30,687 bases of DNA from Methanobacteriota archaeon (GCA_005878665.1 VBLR01000121.1:1-30687), one strand, 5' to 3'. Shown: positions 8,658 to 15,616, counted from the first letter of the stretch. The notes: generated by a model not told the origin, from the letters alone. A program made the numbers and translations.

Positions 8658-8676
8658 GCGGCCCGACCTTTATTTT
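8646..8676 (+). terminator. Hairpin plus T-tract terminator after the exported protein
   Basis: GGGCCGCT (8646-8653) pairs perfectly with AGCGGCCC (8657-8664) around a three-base loop, followed by GACCTTTATTTTT. The TGA stop of the upstream gene lies inside the stem-loop. This is bacterial-like architecture; archaea often terminate on T-tracts alone. Confidence 0.65.
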
Positions 8677-8736
8677 TCCAATCAAATAGAAATAGGGCCG
8701 AAGATTCATAGGTCGGCGGACCATCCGCCCGGTGCG

Positions 8737-9813
8737 ATGGAGTTCCCTCCGTTCGAGCATCTGTTGTACTACGAACGAGTCCACGGTGCCCGGCTGAACA
8801 TCTCCTTCTCGAACATCCGCGAGTTCCGCCTCGACGGATTCGGGCGAAGCTTGCCCAAAGACCTGGACTTGAACTGGACCTTCCGAAACGGGACGCCGGA
8901 GCTTCGGCGGCTGATCGCGAGGCGACACCGCGCGAGTCCGAACCGAGTCCTCGTGACGACCGGGGCCACGGAAGGGAACTTCCTGGTCAACGCAAGCCTC
9001 GTCCATCCGCGGGACCGAGTCCTCGTGGACATCCCGATTTACTCTCCGCTCCGCGACGTCCCGCGGGGCGTCGGTGCGAAGGTCGTCGAAATCCCGCGCG
9101 AATGCAAAGACGGCTGGCGACTCGACCTGGATCGCTGGCGGAAACTGGCCGGGCGACGCGCGTGTCTTCTCGTGTTCGCGAATCTGAATAATCCGACCTC
9201 GACCGCTCTCTCCCGCTCGGACCTGCGAGCGCTGGCCGATATCGCGGAGGAGTGCGACGGGCACGTCCTGGTCGACGAAACGTTCCGCGAGCTTGCATTC
9301 GAGAATAGGCCGCCCAGCGCCGCGGAGTTCGGGCCCCGAATGATTGCCCTCTCGACGGTCACGAAGGTGTGCGGCCTCGGAACGCTCCGCGTCGGATGGA
9401 TCGTCGGAGCGCCCGATCTGCTCGAACGATTCGCGGGCTTGAAAGACTACACCACCGGCGGCGGATCCATCGTTTCCCAGACGATTGCGTCCTGGGCATT
9501 GGGCCGGTGGGATTTCTTCCTCCGGCGGGCGAAGCGAATCCTCGACGCGAACCGGAAGATCGCCACGGACGCGCTCCGCGACTTGCCGGCGCTCCAAGGC
9601 GACGTCCCCGTGGGTGGGAGCGTGCTGTTCCCGCATAGCACGGTGCACGTCGGGAAACTCGCGAGTCGATTGCTGAAGCAATACGGGACCGTCATCGCGG
9701 AAGGTCGTTTCTTCGGGGTGCCGGACCATTTCCGACTGGGACTCGGCGGAGAGCCCCGGGATCTAAGGATGGGTCTCGCGAATCTTCGACGGCTTCTACG
9801 TGCCGTGTCTTAG
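8737..9813 (+). CDS. PLP-dependent aminotransferase, class I/II
   Basis: Fold-type I pyridoxal-phosphate aminotransferase of 358 residues, slightly shorter than the usual 380-400. Recognisable features are LVTTGATEGNFLV (cofactor phosphate site), FANLNNPTSTALS (the NNPTG-like motif), LVDETFRELAF (Asp that contacts the pyridine nitrogen), and STVTKVCGLGTLRVGW with the Schiff-base lysine near residue 212. FRLGLGGEP near the C-terminus carries the substrate-carboxylate arginine. The ATG at 8737 fits the N-terminal extension seen in class I enzymes; there is no strong ribosome site, and an AT-rich stretch at 8670-8695 could be the promoter. The substrate is probably an amino acid but is not defined. 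Downstream, seven adenines and a perfect hairpin serve the convergent gene. Confidence 0.9.
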   Translation: MEFPPFEHLLYYERVHGARLNISFSNIREFRLDGFGRSLPKDLDLNWTFRNGTPELRRLIARRHRASPNRVLVTTGATEGNFLVNASLVHPRDRVLVDIPIYSPLRDVPRGVGAKVVEIPRECKDGWRLDLDRWRKLAGRRACLLVFANLNNPTSTALSRSDLRALADIAEECDGHVLVDETFRELAFENRPPSAAEFGPRMIALSTVTKVCGLGTLRVGWIVGAPDLLERFAGLKDYTTGGGSIVSQTIASWALGRWDFFLRRAKRILDANRKIATDALRDLPALQGDVPVGGSVLFPHSTVHVGKLASRLLKQYGTVIAEGRFFGVPDHFRLGLGGEPRDLRMGLANLRRLLRAVS

Positions 9814-9842
9814 AAAAAAAGATGGGGGCCTCGAAGGCCCCC
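9814..9842 (-). terminator. Strong hairpin plus T7 terminator for the small secreted gene
   Basis: GGGGGCCT (9824-9831) and AGGCCCCC (9835-9842) form a perfect 8-bp stem with a three-base loop. On the minus strand it is followed by ATC and seven consecutive Ts (9820-9814). It starts 32 bases past the stop of the minus-strand gene at 9874, just as an intrinsic terminator would. Confidence 0.7.
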
Positions 9843-9873
9843 TGCGGTCCAGGCTGGTCCGAACTCTGGACGT

Positions 9874-10074
9874 CTACGGCCAAATCCCTTGGGCCGTGGT
9901 GCCGGCTGAGCTCGCCGTCGTGTTCGTCATGTTCGGGCACGTATGGCCGGCGGTCGAGTTCCCCGAACCCGCGGCGGCCGCGGTCCCGGACACGTTGTCC
10001 GTGCCAACGGTGCTGGAAGCACTCGCGGCGTGCGCGACGAACACTCCCGCCACGACGACAGCGACGATCGCCAT
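9874..10074 (-). CDS. Small secreted Ser/Thr/Asn-rich protein
   Basis: Short exported protein, at least 66 residues, not recognised as a known family. The hydrophobic run AIVAVVVAGVFVAHA ending in AHAASA is a classical signal peptide with an Ala-X-Ala cleavage site. The mature part is low-complexity, rich in S, T, G and A, with three consecutive Asn-X-Ser/Thr sites (NST, NMT, NTT) and one cysteine. The ATG at 10074 is the first standard start in frame, but the signal-peptide frame stays open back to 10101 (TKALGAIALM), where it meets a strong AGGAGGTGA (10109-10117) and an out-of-frame ATG at 10108. A one-base deletion between them, or a non-standard ACG start, would give a better precursor of about 75 residues. 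The matching downstream terminator supports a real gene. Confidence 0.6.
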   Translation of the reverse strand: MAIVAVVVAGVFVAHAASASSTVGTDNVSGTAAAAGSGNSTAGHTCPNMTNTTASSAGTTAQGIWP

Positions 10075-10311
10075 CAGTGCAATTGCTCCGAGAGCTTTCG
10101 TAGGTCATTCACCTCCTGAGGTCCATCGCCTCACGCCCGAGACGGGCCAGTGTATCGAGCCAATTCTCCGAGAACCCTACAGGGTCGTTAGCGGATTCCT
10201 CCCAAATCGCCTGCATCCTGGCGCAACGGATTCGCTAACAATCTGGGAAGCTTCTCGCAAAAACCGAGAATGCCCTCTACGCCATGGCGGTATGGGACAG
10301 AGGTGAGGCGC

Positions 10312-10572
10312 ATGCAATTCAGAGAGATTGTCGCCCTCTTGACCGTGCTCCAGGTTGCAGCCGGAATCAAGGTTGTCGACGACGACACCCGCTATTCCAC
10401 CGAGAAATCCTGGCTCTCGAATCCGACATTCAACCCGGTTCTCCGGCGAGCGCGACAAGACCCCAAGAGATCGACACCATCGAGCTCGCATCCGCCGACT
10501 CCACCTCCAACCTTTGGGCCTCCTCCTCCCTCGTCTCTAATCGACTTCGACTGGGGAAGGAAAGGTAGATGA
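10312..10572 (+). CDS. Doubtful small ORF, 86 codons
   Basis: The only candidate gene in the stretch 10118-10602. The ATG at 10312 has an ideal GAGGTGA five bases upstream, and its first 45 residues (REIVALLTVLQVAAGIKVV, then a polar segment) look protein-like. The rest is proline- and serine-rich and resembles an out-of-frame read. The neighbouring forward frame ending at 10568 (QEIDTIELASADSTSNLW) looks more natural there, so a frameshifted small gene just upstream of the winged-helix gene is possible. The sequence before it (10118-10311) holds only a 7-bp inverted repeat GTTAGCG/CGCTAAC near 10188-10241. No family is recognised; it may be non-coding. Confidence 0.25.
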   Translation: MQFREIVALLTVLQVAAGIKVVDDDTRYSTEKSWLSNPTFNPVLRRARQDPKRSTPSSSHPPTPPPTFGPPPPSSLIDFDWGRKGR

Positions 10573-10602
10573 CACGGCTTCAGTCTGGGAGCGCCGGTCC
10601 GC

Positions 10603-10902
10603 GTGGACAGCTTCGGGCGACTGCTTTGGTGGCTCTTCGGGAGCAGCGTCGGCGCCCCGGTCCGCGGGAAGGTGGTCCATGCGATCCGCGACGAACCTCG
10701 GAATGCCCAGCAGCTCGCGGAGCTCCTCGATCTGGACTATACGAGTATACGCCATCACCTTCGTGTCCTTCTCAAGAACCAGGTGGTGGTCACCTCCGGA
10801 CCACGGTATGGTCAGGTGTACTTCCTCTCACCGGCGACGGAGTCGCATTGGGACGACCTAGAGCGAATTCTCGAGAAGTTTCGGAAGAAGAATGAGGGGT
10901 GA
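10603..10902 (+). CDS. Winged helix-turn-helix regulator (ArsR-like)
   Basis: A 99-residue DNA-binding protein consisting of a single winged-helix domain. RGKVVHAIRDEPRNAQQLAELLDLDYTSIRHHLRVLLKNQVV spans helices 1-3, with SIRHHLRVL as the recognition helix, and TSGPRYGQVYFLSP forms the wing. The C-terminal helix DDLERILEKFRKK is probably for dimerisation. It starts with GTG at 10603, preceded by GGGAGC. The next gene begins three bases after its stop, so the pair is surely one operon. This layout, a small winged-helix protein directly before a small membrane protein, suggests that the regulator works with or controls its partner. No sensor cysteines or histidine clusters are visible, so the signal is unknown. 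Confidence 0.82.
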   Translation: MDSFGRLLWWLFGSSVGAPVRGKVVHAIRDEPRNAQQLAELLDLDYTSIRHHLRVLLKNQVVVTSGPRYGQVYFLSPATESHWDDLERILEKFRKKNEG

Positions 10903-10905
10903 GAC

Positions 10906-11331
10906 ATGCCGGCGGAAGTCACGAAAACAAGGTGGGGCGCGAGTGTCTGGGTGCCGATCGTCCTGATGATCGGCGTGGTCGCAGGGCTAGGGCTCCTGTC
11001 GCTGCCATCGCCCGTGCAGCATCCGTTCGGCCGCCCGCCTCCGGAGTTCGAAACGTTCGAGAATTTTGGCCTCATCCTCTCGACGCTCAACGTGGCGCTG
11101 CTCGTCGCCCTTCTCGTCATCTACGCACGGATGTACTCGGACACTGGGGCGAGTTTTGCGCTGGGCTTCGTTCTGGTCCTCGGAGCGCTCCTCGCCGAGA
11201 CCGTCGTCGGCTCACCCGTCCTGTTCCGCTTGTTCGCGATCCCGCCAGGAGGTCAGACGCCGTTTCTCCTGCTTGCCGAGACTCTCAAGGCAGCAGCGCT
11301 TGCTATTTTCCTCTATCTCAGCCTCCAGTAG
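10906..11331 (+). CDS. Four-TM membrane protein of unknown function
   Basis: Integral membrane protein of 141 residues, family not recognised. Hydrophobic segments lie at about residues 13-33 (WVPIVLMIGVVAGLGLLSL), 53-75 (GLILSTLNVALLVALLVIYA), 84-108 (FALGFVLVLGALLAETVVG) and 117-140 (LLLAETLKAAALAIFLYLSL). A Pro-rich extracellular or cytoplasmic loop (PSPVQHPFGRPPPEFE) separates the first two. The ATG at 10906 follows GAGGGGTGAGAC, a good ribosome site overlapping the end of the winged-helix gene. The acidic residues inside TM3 and TM4 (LAETVV, LAETLK) are repeated, hinting at an internal duplication of helix pairs or a transport/sensing role; this is inference. Confidence 0.7.
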   Translation: MPAEVTKTRWGASVWVPIVLMIGVVAGLGLLSLPSPVQHPFGRPPPEFETFENFGLILSTLNVALLVALLVIYARMYSDTGASFALGFVLVLGALLAETVVGSPVLFRLFAIPPGGQTPFLLLAETLKAAALAIFLYLSLQ

Positions 11332-11544
11332 TGGGGACCACGAGTCCGCCAAACGACGGCAGACGAGATCCATCCTGAATGGTCACGCGCTCGGGATGCA
11401 GAATTCCTGAACTTCTTTCCCTCGAGCACGAACACGAAGCAACTGGGATGGATGAGTAGTCGCTGGCCCAGCCTCCATGGTCGTGACGGAGTTCCCCGAA
11501 CGCTTGACATCGGTCACGTAGATGCGCCATTCGCGAAGAATGGG

Positions 11545-12168
11545 TCACGATATTGGCACAGCTTCGAAATCGATTTGGGGAATCTTTTTGTCGAAGAAAA
11601 TGCTCTTATGGGACACGCTCATCGAGAGCGCGACGGCTAGGTCTGAGTGAATGACTCCGAGGTGCCTCGCGGCGGCGGCGACTCGGGTCTGACAACGGGT
11701 GTCCACGTTGTTCATGCTCGCGAGTTTCGCGGCGGATCCCACCGCAATGCCGAGGTCGATGCATCGTAGCTGGCAAATCGGTCCGAGGAACTCCCAATCC
11801 TCAGAATCCTCCGTGTGATGAGCTGGAGCCGCGCGCAGAAATTCGTTGCAGGTGCCGTAGCCGCACGCGCCACAGTCGTACATTGGCGGATACCACTTCT
11901 CTAGTCCGATGAACAGGATGAGGTCCACCTTCTCGGTCGTGTCGGCATCGCGGAAGAAAATGGGGTTCTTGAGTTTCGTCCCCCGCGCCCGAAGCCATTC
12001 CGCGAGACGGTGGAGGGTTTCTTTATCTTGGACGATCGTGGTCTCAATGAAGGGCTTGGACCCTTTGAGGAAGAGCTGCCCTCCGCTCTTCGGGGCGGTC
12101 ATGGCGCTGACGGCGCACATCTTCGCGACGTGTGCTACTACCTCTGTGAACATCTCCTGCTGGTTCAT
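11545..12168 (-). CDS. DUF2148 ferredoxin-domain protein
   Basis: A 207-residue cytoplasmic protein of the DUF2148 family (ferredoxin-like domain of unknown function, common in anaerobes and archaea). The diagnostic part is a cysteine cluster at about residues 98-108 (DCGACGYGTCNEF) with further cysteines in GPICQLRCIDLGIAVG, suited to an Fe-S cluster. The N-terminal half (VAHVAKMCAVSAMTAPKSGG) and the C-terminal NNVDTRCQTRVAAAARHLG also match the family. The ATG at 12168 has GGGAG about nine bases upstream and lies 18 bases after the propeller gene stop. This makes it the third gene of the operon with the ChrB-domain protein and propeller, so it likely serves the same PadR-controlled response, perhaps as the redox component (inference). 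Confidence 0.85.
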   Translation of the reverse strand: MNQQEMFTEVVAHVAKMCAVSAMTAPKSGGQLFLKGSKPFIETTIVQDKETLHRLAEWLRARGTKLKNPIFFRDADTTEKVDLILFIGLEKWYPPMYDCGACGYGTCNEFLRAAPAHHTEDSEDWEFLGPICQLRCIDLGIAVGSAAKLASMNNVDTRCQTRVAAAARHLGVIHSDLAVALSMSVSHKSIFFDKKIPQIDFEAVPIS

Positions 12169-12186
12169 CTGTGACAGCTCCCAATC

Positions 12187-13110
12187 TCATTCGTCTTGAT
12201 ATACCGCCGCCCGGTGGGTGTCAGGCAGGAAGGCGTAGACCTTGTTTTTCTTTTGGTCGACCGCCAATGTGTGGGCTCCTTTCTCCGTCGACACGGTTTC
12301 GAGGAGCTTCATTCGCCTTGCGTCGAAGACGTCAATCACTCCCGGGTCGCCGACGGCGACATAGACACGGCTCAGACTCGAGTTGAAGAAAACAACGTCC
12401 GGCGGGCCGCTGAGCTCCCCGACCAAACGAATCTCTCCCGAATCCAGGTGGACCGCGACCAGCTTCTCTCCGTCACAAGCGGAGAAAAGGTGTCTTCGTT
12501 GCGGATCGAGATCGAGACCGTGCGGTCCTTTGGCGGGCACCTTGTATCTCTCCCGCATCTTCGAGGGAGTTTTCGCATCGATTTCCACGATGAGGGGAGG
12601 ATCTGCGATGTTCAGATAGAAGGCGGCCGTCCCCTCGTCGTACACGGCCCACCGAGGGCGCCCCGGAAGCACCACGGTCCCGATCACGGCCTTCTGGCTG
12701 ACATCGATCATCGAAACGCTCGATGAATTGCCGATTTCGGGGTCGCCGACATTTGCCACCAGCAAGAGCCCCCGCGATGGATCGAAAGCGAGCCCATTGG
12801 GACGGATTCCCACGGAGAGCCGCATCACTTCTTCCTCCCGGCCGGTTGAGAAAATACTAATCGTGTTCTCGCCGCGATTTGCGGTGAAGAGGAGACCCCT
12901 CTCTTCCGAAACGAGTACGCCCGCGACACCCTTCAGTCCGTGAATAGACCGAAGGAACCGATCGGAAGCGGAGTCTACGACGTCGACATCATCGTTAGAC
13001 GTATGGGCGACGTAGAGCCGAGAGAACTCGTAATGGACGGCAGCGTGATCAAAGCCACCTTTCCGTGAATGCGCGGGAAGCTCGATGTGGCCCAGAAGGC
13101 GAAGGCTCAT
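12187..13110 (-). CDS. YncE-like beta-propeller protein
   Basis: A 307-residue protein built of about seven repeats of the YncE/NHL-like type. Each blade has a strand such as RLYVAHTSNDDVDVVD, GLLFTANRGENTISIF, GLLLVANVGDPEIG, HLFSACDGEKLVAVHL, RVYVAVGDPGVIDVFD or KVYAFLPDTHRAAVY. No signal peptide is seen, so it probably acts in the cytoplasm, unlike many secreted YncE proteins. The ATG at 13110 overlaps the ChrB-domain stop by four bases (ATGA), showing tight translational coupling. Propellers of this kind bind ligands or proteins; no catalytic residues can be assigned. Its placement between a ChrB-domain protein and an Fe-S protein suggests a scaffold or sensor in that response. Confidence 0.87.
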   Translation of the reverse strand: MSLRLLGHIELPAHSRKGGFDHAAVHYEFSRLYVAHTSNDDVDVVDSASDRFLRSIHGLKGVAGVLVSEERGLLFTANRGENTISIFSTGREEEVMRLSVGIRPNGLAFDPSRGLLLVANVGDPEIGNSSSVSMIDVSQKAVIGTVVLPGRPRWAVYDEGTAAFYLNIADPPLIVEIDAKTPSKMRERYKVPAKGPHGLDLDPQRRHLFSACDGEKLVAVHLDSGEIRLVGELSGPPDVVFFNSSLSRVYVAVGDPGVIDVFDARRMKLLETVSTEKGAHTLAVDQKKNKVYAFLPDTHRAAVYQDE

Positions 13111-13574
13111 CGAGGCGCGTGCTCCAACTTGGCCTTCCCTTCATCCTTGAGCTTGCAATACGTATAGAGTGCATCGTACGCGGGAAACTGGAGCCGCATG
13201 TTTTCGAAATCGTCTTTCGAGTTCTCACGGAAGCCGAGGGCCATCGCCTCCAGTCCTGCGCCCTCCGGTCGAGGATTTCGAGGGGCCGCGTCCGCCGAGC
13301 GCACGATTTCGGCCATGTCAAGGAGCGCGCGGTCTGTGAGCTTGTATTTCTTGATGATCGCGTCGAAGCTGCACCGCTCGTCGCCTCCCTCCTTGTAGTG
13401 GAACAGCTCGGCACCAGGGCTGTCGTACGGGATCGCGCCCTGTGCCTTCGCGACTTCCAAGACCTTTTCCCGGGGCACGAACAGGAACTCCGCCTTCGGA
13501 TCGACGAATTTTGTGACGAGCCACGGGCACGCAATCCGGTCCACCTTTGCCTTCTCTCGGGTTACCCATTTCAT
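13107..13574 (-). CDS. ChrB C-terminal domain protein (chromate-resistance family)
   Basis: A 155-residue protein equal to the C-terminal domain of ChrB. It starts KWVTREKAKVDRIACPWLV and continues KFVDPKAEFLFVPREKV, GAIPYDSPGAELFHY, CSFDAIIKKYKLTDRALLDMAEIVR, all typical. Conserved Arg, Asp, Cys and His residues in these motifs probably form a metal or redox centre. Full-length ChrB senses chromate, while stand-alone domains like this are linked to resistance or oxidant stress without a proven activity. The ATG at 13574 is backed by AGGAGG six bases upstream; a longer open frame upstream is not coding. It is the first gene of a three-gene operon, and its likely transcription start falls in palindromic site 1. 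No ChrA transporter is adjacent, although an MFS transporter follows the divergent regulator. Confidence 0.9.
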   Translation of the reverse strand: MKWVTREKAKVDRIACPWLVTKFVDPKAEFLFVPREKVLEVAKAQGAIPYDSPGAELFHYKEGGDERCSFDAIIKKYKLTDRALLDMAEIVRSADAAPRNPRPEGAGLEAMALGFRENSKDDFENMRLQFPAYDALYTYCKLKDEGKAKLEHAPR

Positions 13575-13586
13575 CGAAGTCCTCCT

Positions 13587-13604
13587 GAGTAGAGTCTCTA
13601 CGCA
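13587..13604. promoter_or_regulatory. Palindromic operator 1 at the ChrB-domain operon start
   Basis: GAGTAGAGTCTCTACGCA contains the perfect 13-bp palindrome GTAGAGTCTCTAC (13589-13601). It lies about 25 bases downstream of a minus-strand TATA box (TTAATATACATA, near 13616-13627), so it should cover the transcription start of the operon. It matches site 2 at 15 of 18 positions. Binding by the divergent PadR protein is inference. Confidence 0.7.
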
Positions 13605-13657
13605 GGTAGTGCATCTATGTATATTAATCTCTCCGACGCGCCGGTCGGTTGGCCATT

Positions 13658-13675
13658 GAGTAGGATATCTACGCA
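13658..13675. promoter_or_regulatory. Palindromic operator 2 at the padR promoter
   Basis: GAGTAGGATATCTACGCA keeps the GTAG...CTAC half-sites of operator 1 with the same spacing. It overlaps the start of the apparent plus-strand TATA box (GCATATAAA, 13673-13681), about 40 bases before the padR ATG. Occupation would block TBP/TFB, consistent with autorepression. Confidence 0.65.
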
Positions 13676-13715
13676 TATAAACCCGAACGCGATTCGCCCG
13701 CCACAGGGTGAGTGG

Positions 13716-14336
13716 ATGGCCGCGACCGCACCGCGAGGCATGAAGATTGGAGCCGTCTCTCTTTGGCTGCTCCTGCTCTTGTCCGAGAAGCCGATGTACG
13801 GGTACGAAGTAATTCGGGAACTCGAGAAGAGGTTCTCCGGCTACTGGAAGCCCAAGACCGGGACGATCTACCCGGCTTTCGAGAAGCTCGAGGAGGGGGG
13901 GCTGGTGACGAGTCGAATCGAGTTCCGCGATGAAGGAATCGACCGGAAGCATTACGCCCTCACCGAAAAAGGACGGACCGAGCTTTCCCAGAGCATGGGC
14001 CACTGGACCAAAATGATGGAAGTCTTGGAGAGTTACCGAGAAGTCCACGAGTCGATTTTCAGATACAAGGACCGGCTCAGCAGGGACGAGCTCTCAAAGT
14101 CCCTTGTCGCTTTGGGGGCAGGAGTGGGCCGGCGTTCGGTCGATCTCTCTAAGGTCCTGCCGGGCCAGAGGAAGCTCTTGGTTCAGCCCACCGAGCCCGT
14201 GACGTTCAAGCTCCTCTATGCGAAGGAAGAGGACGAACTGGAGATTCACATGGAACTGAAATGGACCCCGTCCCCCCGCGCGCGCCGCCCGCCCAAGCGC
14301 TCGTCGCGTCCGAAGCGGTCGAAACGATTCGGATGA
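13716..14336 (+). CDS. PadR family transcriptional regulator
   Basis: PadR-type repressor of 206 residues. The N-terminal winged helix reads GAVSLWLLLLLSEKPMYGYEVIRELEKRF, then KTGTIYPAFEKLEEGGLV (recognition helix), DEGIDRKHYALTEKG (wing). A long C-terminal helical region (HWTKMMEVLESYREVHESI) is the dimerisation arm. An extra basic tail (RARRPPKRSSRPKRSKRFG) follows and is not a usual PadR feature. It might add non-specific DNA or RNA contact. The ATG at 13716 is supported by GGTGAG five bases upstream. The gene is divergent from the ChrB-domain operon; both promoters hold copies of the same palindrome, so PadR most likely represses both. Its stop overlaps an ATG (14333) at the start of the MFS coding region. 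Confidence 0.9.
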   Translation: MAATAPRGMKIGAVSLWLLLLLSEKPMYGYEVIRELEKRFSGYWKPKTGTIYPAFEKLEEGGLVTSRIEFRDEGIDRKHYALTEKGRTELSQSMGHWTKMMEVLESYREVHESIFRYKDRLSRDELSKSLVALGAGVGRRSVDLSKVLPGQRKLLVQPTEPVTFKLLYAKEEDELEIHMELKWTPSPRARRPPKRSSRPKRSKRFG

Positions 14337-14436
14337 GCGGGGTGGGTCTACGGGTCTCGGAGACTGGATCGATCGAGACGGGAGACTCATCTTCCTCGAG
14401 AAGACGGTCCGGACGATCCCCTACGGTTTCCTCGGA

Positions 14437-15552
14437 GTGATCTTCGGCGTCTACCTCGCCCAACTGGACTTCACTCCCGTCGCCGTCGGAATTGTCCTGA
14501 CCGCGACCGTGCTCAGCAGCGCGGTCTACACGTTCATCATCAGCTTCGTCGCGGACAAGATTGGTCGAAGGAAAACGCTCGTCTTCTTCGCGCTCACCGA
14601 TTTCGTCGCGGGAACTTTGCTATTCGTCTCGAGGGATTGGTGGGCCCCCGTACTCGCGGGGATCGTCGGGAACATGACCGTTGGGGCGGGAGAAGTCGGG
14701 CCGTTTCTATCGCTCGAAACGGCGATCCTTCCGCGGACGTGTCGCTCCGATCGCAGGACGCTGGCATTCAGCGTGTACAACCTCGTCGGATACGGAGCGT
14801 CTTCGGCCGGCGCGCTCCTCGCGGGCCTTCCGAACTACATTGGATATTCGCCGCTCTTCCTGGGGTACATGATCTCCGGACTGCTCGGCGCCGTGCTCTA
14901 CTCCGGCCTCTCCGGACACGTCGAACCAGACCCCGGCCTGACAAGCCGGTCGGCGCTATCCGCGCGCGGTCGACCGATCGTGGCCAAGCTGTCGGCCCTC
15001 TTCGCGGTGGACTCCTTCGGGGGCGGGTTCATCGGACAGAGCATCCTCTCCTACTACTTCTACCTCCGATTCGGCCTGGACTTGGCGACCCTCGGAGCAA
15101 TCTTCTTCGCGACCCAGCTGGTGACCGCGCTGTCGTTTCTCCTGGCGGAGCGAATCGCGCGGAGAATCGGCCTCTTGCGGACGATGGTCTTCACGCACGT
15201 GCCTTCAAACGTGTTGCTGATCGGGGTGGCGCTTGCGCCGACGGCGTTGACGGCGGTCTTCCTCCTCCTGTGCCGTCAATCGTTGTCGCAAATGGACGTG
15301 CCCACGCGGCAATCCTACGTCATGTCCATCGTGGACGAACCAGACCGGACCGCGGCGGCGGGACTCACGAGCACCACGCGTACGGTCTCGTCATCGATCA
15401 GTCCGTCGCTGGCGGGTTACGCCCTCGCGAACCTCTGGCTCGGCACGCCGTTGGTGGCAGCAGGGGCGTTCAAGTTGGCCTACGACGCCTTGATTTACGC
15501 GAACTTCCGAAAGGTGCGACCTCCGGAGGAACGGAAGGGTGCACCGAGTTGA
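14437..15552 (+). CDS. MFS transporter with damaged or missing N-terminal start
   Basis: Major facilitator superfamily transporter with about eleven to twelve membrane helices; VADKIGRRKTLVF between helices 2 and 3 is the signature loop motif. The first usable start in frame is GTG at 14437, yet coding sequence clearly extends upstream: DWIDRDGRLIFLEKTVRTIPYGFLGV (shown as two parts: DWIDRDGRLIF and LEKTVRTIPYGFLGV) forms the usual cytoplasmic lead and start of helix 1. That frame stays open to 14260 with no ATG, GTG or TTG. An ATG at 14333, overlapping the PadR stop as ATGA, would join it if one base were missing near 14363-14365. So either a frameshift has hit the gene, or an unusual start is used. 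Co-transcription with padR suggests export of the compound that PadR senses (inference). Confidence 0.82.
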   Translation: MIFGVYLAQLDFTPVAVGIVLTATVLSSAVYTFIISFVADKIGRRKTLVFFALTDFVAGTLLFVSRDWWAPVLAGIVGNMTVGAGEVGPFLSLETAILPRTCRSDRRTLAFSVYNLVGYGASSAGALLAGLPNYIGYSPLFLGYMISGLLGAVLYSGLSGHVEPDPGLTSRSALSARGRPIVAKLSALFAVDSFGGGFIGQSILSYYFYLRFGLDLATLGAIFFATQLVTALSFLLAERIARRIGLLRTMVFTHVPSNVLLIGVALAPTALTAVFLLLCRQSLSQMDVPTRQSYVMSIVDEPDRTAAAGLTSTTRTVSSSISPSLAGYALANLWLGTPLVAAGAFKLAYDALIYANFRKVRPPEERKGAPS

Positions 15553-15616
15553 ACACTGCACCCACGGCGCTCCATCACAGGCGTATCTTCAAATCTGCAG
15601 GCCCTGTGTCGGCCTT

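Noticed and set aside
9692..10108. 138-codon minus-strand frame with a strong ribosome site
   Set aside because: Although ATG 10108 follows AGGAGGTGA, the translation is Arg-rich nonsense and runs through the terminator and into the antisense of the aminotransferase; the adjacent frame has the signal peptide.
10188..10241. 7-bp inverted repeat GTTAGCG/CGCTAAC as a possible attachment or transposon end
   Set aside because: Too short, with no target duplication, integrase or transposase nearby.
11332..11544. Short frames between the four-TM gene and the DUF2148 gene
   Set aside because: No ribosome site, motif or composition supporting coding; probably just the convergent 3' ends of the two transcripts.
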